This document shows, in pieces, positions 1 to 7,867 of a DNA stretch of 8,691 nt (position 1 is its first letter; each line of letters starts with the position of its first letter). The position numbers and the translations under genes were made by a program. The notes under the pieces are model-generated. The model searched no databases, was not told the origin of the DNA, and saw only the letters and a list, made by a program, of their open reading frames with translations. The DNA is from an uncultured Lachnospiraceae bacterium (GTDB lineage Bacteria > Bacillota > Clostridia > Lachnospirales > Lachnospiraceae): assembly GCA_902773445.1 (NCBI GenBank), contig CACYEU010000188.1:1-8691 (forward strand), written 5' to 3'.

Positions 1-2
1 CT

Positions 3-1439
3 GTCATTGCCGATCCGCATGAGATCGTCAATGTTGCAGGAATCAACGGCCTCAACTATATGATGAATGCGGCCAAGAATACGGCATAGAGCGTCAAATT
101 CATGCTTCCTTCCTGTGTGCCGGCAACACCGTTCGAGCACTCGGGAGCGATTATTGACGCACAGATGATGAAAGGCCCGATCCAGTTCACAAATGTTCTC
201 GGACTCGGTGAGTTCATGAATTTTGTCGGCGTCGTCAATGCCGATGATGAAGTGCTTGACAAATTGCTTGTCGCCAAGAGATTCGGCAAGATCATCGACG
301 GTCATGCACCGATGATTAAGGGAAAAGAGCTCAATGCATATTCCGCAGCCGGTATCCGCGGCGATCATGAGTGTTCAACCATCGAAGAGTTTAATGACAG
401 ACTTGAGAATGGCGAGTACGTTCTTCTGCGTCAGGGTTCGGCATGCCATGACCTTCCTAATCTGGCGGCAGGCGTAACCGGCAGAAACAGCCGCCGCTGC
501 CTGCTCTGCTCAGATGACCGTCAGCCCAAGACGATCTTTGAAGAAGGTCATGTCAACGGACATCTTAAGATGTGTGTTGATCTTGGTATCGATCCGATCA
601 CAGCGATCCAGATGGCGACGATCAATGCTGCCGAGTGCTGGAGGCTTGAAGGCCGCGGCGCGATCGCTCCCGGATACAGGGCTGATGTCGTGCTTGTTGA
701 CAACCTGGATGATTTCAATGCCAGCAAAGTATGGATAGAAGGCAATCTGGTGGCTGAGGACGGAAAGTATTTACCGGAGACAAAGCATTTCGATTCTGCT
801 TATGTAACCGGAAGTGTCAACATCAGCGGCTTCACGAAAGAGAAGCTTCAGATGCATCTCAAATCCAATCGCGTTAAGACGATCCAGATCCTTACAGGCG
901 GTATCGTAACCGGCAACAAAGTCATGGAAATCAAAATCGATGATCAGGGTGAATTTGTCTACGATCCCAGCATTGATTGCGCTAAGATCGCCATCGTTGA
1001 GCGCCATCACAATACCGGCAACGTGGCATGCGGATTCCTTTCAGACTATGGAATCAATCAGGGCGCGCTCGCACTTACGATCGCTCATGACTCCCACAAC
1101 GTGGTTGCTGTCGGCGTGAATGACGATGACATCATGACTGCAGTGCAGGCTGTCAAAGAGCAGGGCGGTGGTATCGCACTTGTCAAGGATGGCGAGGTGC
1201 TTGAACGCATGGCACTGCCGATCGGCGGTTTGATGACTACAGAACCCGGCGAGAAAGTCGCTGCTCAGCTTGAAAAGATGCACGGTATCGCGAACGATGT
1301 TCTCGGAATCAGAGACGGCATTGATCCGTTCATTACACTGAGCTTCATGTCACTGCCGGTCATTCCAGAACTCAAGATCACAGACTGCGGTCTGTTCGAT
1401 GTGACCAAGTTTGAATTTACAAGTGTCGAAGCTGATTAA
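3..1439 (+). CDS. ade: Adenine deaminase, 5'-partial, with in-frame TAG
   Basis: Amidohydrolase-superfamily adenine deaminase, converting adenine to hypoxanthine and ammonia in the cytoplasm (purine salvage and catabolism). The frame is open from base 3 with family-typical text (ADPHEIVNVAGINGLNYM), then has a TAG at 87-89, then continues without a shift through MLPSCVPATPFE, GHAPMIKGKELNAYSAAGI, GDHEC and the SDDRQP metal-site motif. The C-terminal adenine deaminase domain is complete (GVNDDDIMTAV, LPIGGLMT, and the end at SVEAD, TAA). About 478 codons are visible; the family is usually about 570-600 residues, so roughly 100 N-terminal residues lie upstream. The ATG at 102 is an internal Met of a conserved motif and has no Shine-Dalgarno sequence, so it is not the true start. 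The family is certain. Whether the gene is functional depends on the TAG: either it is read through or this is a pseudogene. Confidence 0.9.
87..89 (+). other. In-frame amber (TAG) codon inside ade
   Basis: TAG lies in the ade frame between ...AAKNTA and SVKFMLPSCVPAT. Both sides match the adenine deaminase family in the same frame, so there is no frameshift. The position falls just before a conserved strand, in a stretch that varies in the family. One base change gives CAG, AAG or GAG. The next base is A. Confidence 0.9.
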
Positions 1440-1475
1440 CAGTTGATCATACAATTAGAAAAAGAGAGTGAACAC

Positions 1476-3017
1476 ATGAACAAGAAACCAACAGTACTGA
1501 TGATTTTAGATGGCTACGGACTTCGTGAGGAAACTCACGGAAATGCTATTGCGATTGCCGATACGCCTGTTATGGATACCTTAAAAGCGGAATATCCGTT
1601 CGTTAAAGGATATGCGAGCGGCCTTGCTGTCGGTCTTCCTGACGGACAGATGGGCAACTCGGAAGTCGGACATCTCAACATGGGCGCCGGCCGTATCGTA
1701 TATCAGGATCTGACAAAGATCTCGAAGGCGATCGATGACGGGGATTTCTTCGATAATCCCGAATTGAATCGTGCATGCGACAACGTCATTGCAAACGACA
1801 GTTCGCTGCATTTGTACGGACTGGTTTCTGACGGCGGTGTTCACTCACACCAGGAGCATTTATACGGCCTGCTTGAACTTGCTAAGAGGCGCGGCATCAA
1901 AAAGGTGTTCATCCACTGCTTTATGGACGGCAGAGATACTCCGCCCGAATCAGGCAAAGGATATGTCGAAGAACTCGAGGCAAAATGCGAAGAAATCGGT
2001 GTCGGCCGGATCGCCAGTGTCGCAGGACGTTATTATGCAATGGACCGTGATAACCGTTGGGAGCGCACACAGAAAGCCTACGATTGCCTGACAAAGGGGA
2101 TCGGAGAAACTGCACCGACCGGACACGACGCGATGCAGCAGTCTTACGATGCGGGAACAACCGATGAATTCGTCCTTCCGACTGTTGTGACTGACGGGGA
2201 CGGAAAGCCGGTTGCAGTTGTTCAGGAAGGCGATTCGATCGTATTCTTCAATTTCAGACCGGACCGTGCACGGCAGATCACCCGCTGCTTCTGCTGTGAT
2301 GATTTCGACGGATTTGACCGCGGAGAGCGCGTTAAAACGACATATGTCTGTTTTACTGAATATGATGTCACGATCCCGAATAAGACGATCGCATTCCCGA
2401 AGGAGGAGATCGTCAACACACTCGGTGCTTATCTGGCTTCCTGCGGATTAAAGCAGGCAAGGATCGCGGAGACCGAAAAGTATGCTCATGTGACATTCTT
2501 CTTTAACGGCGGCGTTGAGAAACCGAACGAGGGAGAAGACCGCTTCCTGATCCCGTCTCCTAAAGTTGCGACATATGATCTGAAGCCGGAAATGAGCGCC
2601 TATGAGGTATGCGACAAGCTTTGCGAGACGATCAGAAACAGGCAGCATGATGTCATTATTATCAATTTCGCGAATTCCGATATGGTCGGACATACCGGTG
2701 TTCTTGAAGCGGCTGTCAAAGCGGTTGAAGCAGTAGACTCCTGTGTCGGAAAGACAGTTGAAGCGTTAAAAGAAGTCGGAGGACAAATGTTCCTCTGCGC
2801 TGATCACGGCAATTCGGATATGATGATTGATGAAGAGACCGGTGAACCGTTCACAGCTCATACGACCAATCCGGTGCCGTTCCTCCTGATCAACGCCGAT
2901 CCGAAGTACAAACTGCGTGAAGGCGGGAGACTTGCCGATATTGCACCGACTCTGCTTGAATTGATCGGTCTTGAGCAACCGGCAGAAATGACAGGAGAAT
3001 CACTTTTAACCGAGTAA
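1476..3017 (+). CDS. gpmI: 2,3-bisphosphoglycerate-independent phosphoglycerate mutase
   Basis: Interconverts 3-phosphoglycerate and 2-phosphoglycerate in glycolysis. It is a Mn-dependent member of the alkaline phosphatase superfamily and acts in the cytoplasm. The protein is 513 residues, the usual length. Visible landmarks are Asp12 in LMILDGYG, the phosphorylated Ser62 in GNSEVGHLNMGAGR, His123 in SDGGVHSH, FMDGRDTPP, YYAMDRDNRW, FRPDRARQ, NFANSDMVGHTG and ADHGNSDMM. I start at the ATG at 1476 because it gives the canonical N-terminus and follows the purine-rich AAAGAGAGTG. An upstream TTG at 1443 would add 11 unlikely residues. It follows ade by 36 bases with no terminator between, so co-transcription is likely. 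A strong terminator follows. It sits apart from the usual gap-pgk-tpi-eno cluster, at least within this window. Intact, ends TAA. Confidence 0.97.
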   Translation: MNKKPTVLMILDGYGLREETHGNAIAIADTPVMDTLKAEYPFVKGYASGLAVGLPDGQMGNSEVGHLNMGAGRIVYQDLTKISKAIDDGDFFDNPELNRACDNVIANDSSLHLYGLVSDGGVHSHQEHLYGLLELAKRRGIKKVFIHCFMDGRDTPPESGKGYVEELEAKCEEIGVGRIASVAGRYYAMDRDNRWERTQKAYDCLTKGIGETAPTGHDAMQQSYDAGTTDEFVLPTVVTDGDGKPVAVVQEGDSIVFFNFRPDRARQITRCFCCDDFDGFDRGERVKTTYVCFTEYDVTIPNKTIAFPKEEIVNTLGAYLASCGLKQARIAETEKYAHVTFFFNGGVEKPNEGEDRFLIPSPKVATYDLKPEMSAYEVCDKLCETIRNRQHDVIIINFANSDMVGHTGVLEAAVKAVEAVDSCVGKTVEALKEVGGQMFLCADHGNSDMMIDEETGEPFTAHTTNPVPFLLINADPKYKLREGGRLADIAPTLLELIGLEQPAEMTGESLLTE

Positions 3018-3042
3018 TCACATGACTTATCAACTGAAATAA

Positions 3043-3072
3043 GGGCTGCCGTAAATGCGCGGCAGCCCTTTT
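3043..3072 (+). terminator. Rho-independent terminator after gpmI
   Basis: A 9-bp perfect stem, GGGCTGCCG (3043-3051) with CGGCAGCCC (3060-3068), has an 8-base loop and is followed by TTTT. It lies 25 bases past the gpmI stop and closes the ade-gpmI unit. Confidence 0.9.
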
Positions 3073-3098
3073 GTCTGTCATTATATCAGCAAAGATAC

Positions 3099-3127
3099 TT
3101 GCATTTTTATGTGAAAAATCATAGAAT
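3099..3127 (+). promoter_or_regulatory. Sigma-70-type promoter for tRNA-Ala
   Basis: TTGCAT (3099-3104) and TAGAAT (3122-3127) are separated by exactly 17 bases. A start about 7 bases past the -10 lies within a few bases of the tRNA 5' end at 3138. It sits between the gpmI terminator and the tRNA. Confidence 0.75.
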
Positions 3128-3137
3128 GTTGATGTAT

Positions 3138-3210
<73 letters not shown>

Positions 3211-3218
3211 CTTGATGT

Positions 3219-3250
3219 CCGGGTTGGCGGTAATGCCTGCCCGGTTTTTT
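3219..3250 (+). terminator. Terminator or attenuator hairpin between tRNA-Ala and the AIM24 gene
   Basis: CCGGG (3219-3223) pairs with CCCGG (3240-3244), and GGC (3226-3228) pairs with GCC (3235-3237) above a small internal loop. TTTTTT follows (3245-3250). It ends the tRNA transcript, but the ribosome binding site of the next gene starts only about 8 bases later, so it may also act as an attenuator for that gene. Confidence 0.8.
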
Positions 3251-3272
3251 GTGAAATGAAAGGAGCGTTTCA

Positions 3273-3944
3273 ATGAGACAGCAGATTAAAAACCATCCTT
3301 TTACAACAGTCACTCTCTATCTTGAGAAAGGAGAGACAGTTATCTGCCAGAGCGGCGCGATGGCATGGATGAGCGACGGTATCAGCATGGAGACAAAGGC
3401 CGGCGGACTCGGCGGCATGTTTAAGAAGGCAATAGCGGGAGAGTCGTTGGCTTTGAATCACTATACTGCGCAGGCTCCAGGCGAGCTGACGCTTGCGAAG
3501 CACAGTCCCGGTGATATTCTGGCTTTCAACATTGCTCAGACACCGATCATTGCGCAGAAGACTTCGTTCCTCGCTTCAACAGCCGGTGTTAACATGAATA
3601 TTTATCTGCAGAAGAAAGGTCTGGTCGGATTCTTCGGCGGCGAAGGTTTCATTATGCAGAAATACTCAGGAAACGGATATGCGTGGCTTGAAGTAGACGG
3701 ATCAGTCGAAGAGCGTGAACTGGCCCCGGGTGAAAGACTCATTGTCGACACCGGATATGTTGCGTGTATGGAAGCCACATGCAGCATGGAGATCCAGCAG
3801 GTAAAAGGACTCAAGAATATCGTTCTCGGCGGTGAAGGATTATTCAATACAGTCGTCACCGGTCCCGGAAAAGTCTGGCTGCAGACCATGCCGATCAACT
3901 CACTGGCAATGAACCTATACAACTATATGCCGCACAGCAGCTGA
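3273..3944 (+). CDS. AIM24/TIGR00266-family protein, function unknown
   Basis: A 223-residue protein that I recognise as the TIGR00266/AIM24 family, related to the yeast mitochondrial protein Aim24. Members have a compact all-beta fold and no established biochemical role. Family features seen: an early QSGAMAWMSDGI segment, a glycine-rich GGLGGMFKKAIAGESLALNHY stretch (residues ~44-64), GEGFIMQKYSGNGYAWLEVDG near the middle, the APGERLIVDTGYVACME segment, and a final GPGKVWLQTMP. There is no signal peptide or obvious membrane helix. The start is firm: AAAGGAG (3259-3265) precedes the ATG by 7 bases. No promoter fits between the tRNA hairpin and this site, so transcription probably reads through from the tRNA-Ala promoter. 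Intact, ends TGA. Confidence 0.9.
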   Translation: MRQQIKNHPFTTVTLYLEKGETVICQSGAMAWMSDGISMETKAGGLGGMFKKAIAGESLALNHYTAQAPGELTLAKHSPGDILAFNIAQTPIIAQKTSFLASTAGVNMNIYLQKKGLVGFFGGEGFIMQKYSGNGYAWLEVDGSVEERELAPGERLIVDTGYVACMEATCSMEIQQVKGLKNIVLGGEGLFNTVVTGPGKVWLQTMPINSLAMNLYNYMPHSS

Positions 3945-3968
3945 TTAAGCATAACTTGTTGATAACAG

Positions 3969-4005
3969 AAAAGCTGCCGTTCCGAAACGGAACGGCAGCT
4001 TTTTT
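3969..4005. terminator. Bidirectional terminator between convergent genes
   Basis: A long perfect stem, arms AAGCTGCCGTTCCG (3971-3984) and CGGAACGGCAGCTT (3988-4001), has an AAA loop and is flanked by A's on the left and T's on the right. It therefore works as a U-tailed terminator on both strands. It serves the AIM24 gene (+) and the xdhABC operon (-). It shares the GCTGCCG core with the gpmI terminator. Confidence 0.93.
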
Positions 4006-4024
4006 GTGTGCGATTGTGGTAAAA

Positions 4025-4603
4025 CTATGCCTGGACAGTCGGATCAAGTGACGCAAACGGTTTGCGCTCATCAGTATCGACAATTCCCTGCTCATTGACC
4101 TTCTCGGCTTCTTCCTCTTTGCCGAGACGGCGAAGCATTGTCTTCTTTACCGCCCGGAAGATATTCTCATATCCCGTGCAGCGGCAGAGATGACCGGAGA
4201 GAAGTTTGCGGAGTTCTTCATCAGTATACTCTTTACCGGTGTTCAGGATCTCCCATGCTGACAGAATGAATCCGGGAGAGCAGAAGCCGCACTGGATCGC
4301 GGTTTCATCGATGAACGCCTGCTGGATATCGGCAAGCTCCCCGTTTGGTCCCATCAGGCCTTCGAGCGTTGTGATATCCTTGCCTTCGGCCCAGACTGCC
4401 AGATAGATACACGAGTCAAAAGCTTCACCATTGATAATGACGGTACAGGCTCCGCATTCACCGACTTCGCAGCCCTTCTTGACACTGGTCATCCGGAAAT
4501 CGTTGCGCAGCATGTCAGTCAGAGAGGCGCGAACGTCGACATTCTTTTCGACAGGCTTACCATTTAATGTAAAATGAACTGTTTTGTATTGTCTTTCGCT
4601 CAT
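4025..4603 (-). CDS. xdhC: Xanthine dehydrogenase-family 2Fe-2S subunit
   Basis: Iron-sulfur electron-transfer subunit of a molybdenum hydroxylase, passing electrons from the Mo centre toward FAD. In its 192 residues the plant-type [2Fe-2S] domain has Cys45, Cys50, Cys53 and Cys65 (GCEVGECGACTV...SC). The second, helical [2Fe-2S] domain has Cys105, Cys108 (QCGFCSPG) and Cys140, Cys142 (LCRCTGY). All eight ligands are present. The tail from about residue 158 is charged and makes the protein about 30 residues longer than E. coli XdhC. The start is firm: AGGAGGTGA lies 6 bases upstream and the ATG overlaps the xdhB stop by one base (TAATG), suggesting translational coupling. It ends at TAG (4027-4025) followed by T, about 20 bases before the terminator, so here TAG is a true stop. 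Confidence 0.96.
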   Translation of the reverse strand: MSERQYKTVHFTLNGKPVEKNVDVRASLTDMLRNDFRMTSVKKGCEVGECGACTVIINGEAFDSCIYLAVWAEGKDITTLEGLMGPNGELADIQQAFIDETAIQCGFCSPGFILSAWEILNTGKEYTDEELRKLLSGHLCRCTGYENIFRAVKKTMLRRLGKEEEAEKVNEQGIVDTDERKPFASLDPTVQA

Positions 4604-5484
4604 TATGCCTCACCTCCTGCTTTTTTGATCGCTTCTCTCAAAGCACGTTCAGCCATGACAACAGCCATGTGCTCACGGAAGTCCTTAGCGCCTCGCCAGG
4701 AATCACGCGGGTTGATATCGTTCAGCACGCTTTTGGCAAATCCTTTGATGTTTTCATCATTGATCTCTTTGCCGTTGATGAATTCTTCCGCGGACGGAGC
4801 ACGCATCGGGACAGGACCGGCAACGCCGTAGGCGATGCGGACACGGTCTAATGTCTTCTTGTCGTCAGACAGCCTGACATTGACTGAACAGCCGATATTG
4901 GCGATCTCGAGTGCGTTTCGTTTGCCGTACTTGATATAGTGACCGAAGCAATTCTCATAGGATTCTTTCGGTATCAGGATCGCGGTCTGAATCTCCCCGA
5001 GCTTCAGATCAACGGTACCGGCCTTGATATAAAAGTCTTTGATCGGAATCCTGCGGACACCGTCTGTGCCGGTGATCTCAACGATTGCTTCCCATGCATG
5101 CAGAGTGGAAGCGGAGTCGGCAGAAGTCACGCCGTTGCATGTATTGCCGCCAATTGTACCGATCGCGCGTACCTGCGGACCTCCGATCATGTTGACAGCT
5201 TCACCGAGAACACCGATCTTTTCCTGAATGATCTCGTTCTTTGTAATATTCGAGAAACTTGTCAGTGAGCCGATACGGATGTTCTCATCCTCATCGATCG
5301 AAATGCCGCGCATCTCATCGAGCATATAGATGCTGACAAGTTCTTTGCCGGCACGCTTGCCTTCGCGCATCTGCACAAGAACATCAGAACCTCCGGCAAT
5401 AACCTGTGCCTCAGGATGATCGGTCAAAAGCTGACAGGCATCAGCAACGCTTTTCGCTTCGTATAATGCCTTAAGATCATACAT
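4603..5484 (-). CDS. xdhB: Xanthine dehydrogenase-family FAD-binding subunit
   Basis: Flavin subunit of the hydroxylase, taking electrons from the 2Fe-2S subunit and passing them to NAD+ or another acceptor. The protein is 293 residues, matching the E. coli XdhB size. The FAD-binding loops of the CO dehydrogenase/xanthine dehydrogenase flavoprotein family are visible: VIAGGSDVLVQMR (residues ~28-40) and GGPQVRAIGTIGGNTCNG (~101-118) followed by SADSAS. The C-terminal domain ends with RALREAIKKAGGEA. I choose the ATG at 5484 because AGGAGG (5493-5498) lies 8 bases upstream and the protein then starts with the typical MYDLKALYEA. A TTG at 5508 would add 8 residues without a site. Its start overlaps the xdhA stop by 8 bases. 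Intact, ends TAA. Confidence 0.95.
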   Translation of the reverse strand: MYDLKALYEAKSVADACQLLTDHPEAQVIAGGSDVLVQMREGKRAGKELVSIYMLDEMRGISIDEDENIRIGSLTSFSNITKNEIIQEKIGVLGEAVNMIGGPQVRAIGTIGGNTCNGVTSADSASTLHAWEAIVEITGTDGVRRIPIKDFYIKAGTVDLKLGEIQTAILIPKESYENCFGHYIKYGKRNALEIANIGCSVNVRLSDDKKTLDRVRIAYGVAGPVPMRAPSAEEFINGKEINDENIKGFAKSVLNDINPRDSWRGAKDFREHMAVVMAERALREAIKKAGGEA

Positions 5485-7834
5485 TAGCTTCGCCTCCTTC
5501 CTTTTCAATCAGCCCGGCTTCGACAAACTTTTTGAACAGAAGATCGGGTGAAAGCGGGATCTCATTGATAAAGCATCCGGTTGCCTGAGCAACAGCTGCT
5601 CTGATTGCGGGAGCGACCGGACATACCGGCGGCTCGCCGAGACCCTTGGTTCCGTAGGCACTGGTCGGTTCATAGTTTTCAACGAAGTCGCCGATCAGCC
5701 TCGGATGATCCATAAACGAAGAGAGCTTGTAGTCAAGCAGATTGTTGTTGAGCGGGCGTCCTGTCTTCTGATCGAACAGAAGTTTTTCTGACAGCGCATA
5801 TCCGATGCCCATGCTCATACCGCCATGGACCTGTGCCTCAGCCAGAGCAGGATTGATGACATTTCCACAGTCGTGTACGTTCGCGATATTCAGAACGCGT
5901 ACGCGGCACATCGGAATATCGACTTCAACTTCCGCGAAGCAGGCTCCGAATGAATAGGCGTTTGATTTGATATGAGCCGTTGTTTCAGCTGTAAGATGGA
6001 CGCTGTGATCCAGGCTGTACAGAGCTGTTGTCGCAAGCTCATCGATGCCCATCAGGATGCGGCCGTCTGTCTTGCGGATGATATTGTTGTCGACAATATC
6101 AAGCAGATAAGGCTGCATTCTGGTCAGCTCAAATGCATAGTCGAGGATCTTCTGCTTCAGCAGAGTGGCTGTCTTACGGACTGAGAAGCCGAGTGTGTAT
6201 GTTCCTCTTGAAGCATACACGCCGGTTCCGAACGGTGTCAGATCAGTATCCTGGCATGAGACAGTATGACATTTGTCAAACGTCAGGCCGATCGTGTCTG
6301 CAGCCATCTGTGCGGCAACGGTGTCAGCTCCCTGGCCGATCTCGGTTTCACCAAGCTGGATCTGGATCGATCCGTCCTGATTCATGACCATCCGGCAGGA
6401 TGATGTCTCCAGAGCGATCGGATAGACCGCTGTATTGTACCAGTATGTCGCGACGCCGATACCGCGTCTGACATCGCCGGTCTGAGGCTTTTTGTATTCA
6501 TTATACTTTTTGGTGTAACCGATGATCTCGTCACCTTTGTCGAAGCACTGGTTGAATGTGTCACTGTAAAGCTCATTGTGAGAGAATTCGTGAACAAATC
6601 CGACCGGCATCAGATTCAGACGTTTAAATGCGAGAGGATCCATTCCGAGCTCTCTTGCACAGTCATCAGCATGAGCTTCGAATGCATAGGAACCCTGCGG
6701 CATACCGTAGCCGCGCATCGCACCCGCGACCGGTTTGTTCGTGTAGACAGTCCAGGCATCACCCTGGAAGTTGTCACACGGATAAAGCTGCGGGCACGCG
6801 TTTAATGCTTTCGCGGCAATTGCATGGCCGTGGGATGAATAAGCTCCCTGATCAGCCCATGCCTCGTATTTTCTCGCGGCAAGGGTACCGTCTTTTCTGA
6901 GCCAGGAAATGAGATGGAAACGTTCGCCGTGGCGGACACGGTTGTTGACGAATGTCTCTTCGCGCGGCACATCGATCTTGACGCACCTTCCGCCGAGCTG
7001 CATTGAGAGCCAGACGCAGAGCGGTTCATAAAGAGCATCCTGCTTGTTGCCGAAACCTCCGCCGACATAGGGCTTGATGACACGGAACTTGCCCCAGTCC
7101 ATATTGAGAGCCTGACCGATCACGCGTCGGACGATATGCGGGATCTGAGTCGATGAGACACAGACATAACGGTCGTCGCCTTCTCCGTAGGCAAAGCATT
7201 CGAAGTTTTCGATATGACAGTGCTGGACTGTCGGAACATCATACCATCCTTCGACCTTGATCAGCCCTTCTTCCTTGATCGCCTCATCATAATTGCCCTG
7301 GTTGATCGTTGTGTGGGCAAGAATGTTGCCGGGGTATTTCTCGTGGAGAAGAGGAGCGTCTTCTTTGATGGCATCGAAGACATCGAGTACAAACGGCAGT
7401 TCTTCGTATTCGACCTGATCTTTAAGAGCCCGTATCCCCTGAGCTGCAGCAACTTCGTCTTCCGCGACAACTGCCGCGATATCATCGCCGTAATAGAGGG
7501 GATGATCTGTCAACAGCAGGCGGTCTGCAATATCCTGATGGGATTTTTCAACAGACCACGGATGACCCGGTGTCGGGAAATAATTCTTTTCACAGTCGAA
7601 ACATGTGAAAACACGGACAACACCCGGGATCTTTTCCGCTTCTTCTGTGTTGATGGATTTGACGATTCCGTTAGCCACAGTCGAGTGGAGAATACGGACA
7701 CATAATGCCCCCTGATCGCATCGGTCATCAACATACTTCGCGCGTCCGATCGCCTTATCGTGCGCATCCTGCCTGATGAGCGGTTTGCCGATCACGGAGC
7801 TGCCTTTTGCAGAATATCCATTGTCAATATTCAT
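5477..7834 (-). CDS. xdhA: Xanthine dehydrogenase-family molybdenum cofactor-binding subunit
   Basis: Catalytic subunit that hydroxylates a purine or similar N-heterocycle at a molybdopterin centre, using water as oxygen donor. At 785 residues it is slightly longer than E. coli XdhA. The N-terminal half is the aldehyde oxidase/xanthine dehydrogenase a/b hammerhead domain (about residues 20-155). The Mo-cofactor domain follows, with VGGGFGNKQD (~257-266), AMRGYGMPQGSYAFE (~372-386, Arg374 at the position of the substrate-binding Arg), GETEIGQGADT (~495-504) and GTKGLGEPPVCPVAPAI (~728-744, Glu734 at the catalytic base position). Gln265 stands where bovine xanthine oxidoreductase has Glu802, so the exact substrate (xanthine, hypoxanthine or another) is uncertain. 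AAAGGAGG lies 7 bases before the ATG. First gene of xdhABC. Intact, ends TGA. Confidence 0.95.
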   Translation of the reverse strand: MNIDNGYSAKGSSVIGKPLIRQDAHDKAIGRAKYVDDRCDQGALCVRILHSTVANGIVKSINTEEAEKIPGVVRVFTCFDCEKNYFPTPGHPWSVEKSHQDIADRLLLTDHPLYYGDDIAAVVAEDEVAAAQGIRALKDQVEYEELPFVLDVFDAIKEDAPLLHEKYPGNILAHTTINQGNYDEAIKEEGLIKVEGWYDVPTVQHCHIENFECFAYGEGDDRYVCVSSTQIPHIVRRVIGQALNMDWGKFRVIKPYVGGGFGNKQDALYEPLCVWLSMQLGGRCVKIDVPREETFVNNRVRHGERFHLISWLRKDGTLAARKYEAWADQGAYSSHGHAIAAKALNACPQLYPCDNFQGDAWTVYTNKPVAGAMRGYGMPQGSYAFEAHADDCARELGMDPLAFKRLNLMPVGFVHEFSHNELYSDTFNQCFDKGDEIIGYTKKYNEYKKPQTGDVRRGIGVATYWYNTAVYPIALETSSCRMVMNQDGSIQIQLGETEIGQGADTVAAQMAADTIGLTFDKCHTVSCQDTDLTPFGTGVYASRGTYTLGFSVRKTATLLKQKILDYAFELTRMQPYLLDIVDNNIIRKTDGRILMGIDELATTALYSLDHSVHLTAETTAHIKSNAYSFGACFAEVEVDIPMCRVRVLNIANVHDCGNVINPALAEAQVHGGMSMGIGYALSEKLLFDQKTGRPLNNNLLDYKLSSFMDHPRLIGDFVENYEPTSAYGTKGLGEPPVCPVAPAIRAAVAQATGCFINEIPLSPDLLFKKFVEAGLIEKEGGEANV

Positions 7835-7848
7835 CGCACACCTCCTTT

Positions 7849-7867
7849 ATATAGAATAATTCTATAT
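7849..7867. promoter_or_regulatory. Perfect 19-base palindrome, probable operator for xdhABC
   Basis: ATATAGAATAATTCTATAT is a perfect inverted repeat with a single central base. It lies just upstream of the xdhA Shine-Dalgarno sequence (7841-7848) and overlaps the predicted -10 and transcription start, the usual place for a repressor site. The binding protein is not identifiable from this window. Confidence 0.65.

Noticed and set aside
102..104. ATG as the start of adenine deaminase
   Set aside because: It encodes the Met of the internal MLPSCVPATPFE motif, has no Shine-Dalgarno sequence, and the in-frame sequence upstream is still clear adenine deaminase.
1443..1475. TTG start extending gpmI by 11 residues
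   Set aside because: The ATG at 1476 gives the canonical GpmI N-terminus and length and has a purine-rich site in front of it.
5485..5508. TTG start extending XdhB by 8 residues
   Set aside because: AGGAGG at 5493-5498 is correctly spaced for the ATG at 5484, which gives the typical N-terminus; the extension would overlay that binding site.
7214..7705. Antisense open frame (163 codons, plus strand) over xdhA
   Set aside because: It is a shadow of xdhA codon usage with no recognisable domain or start signal.
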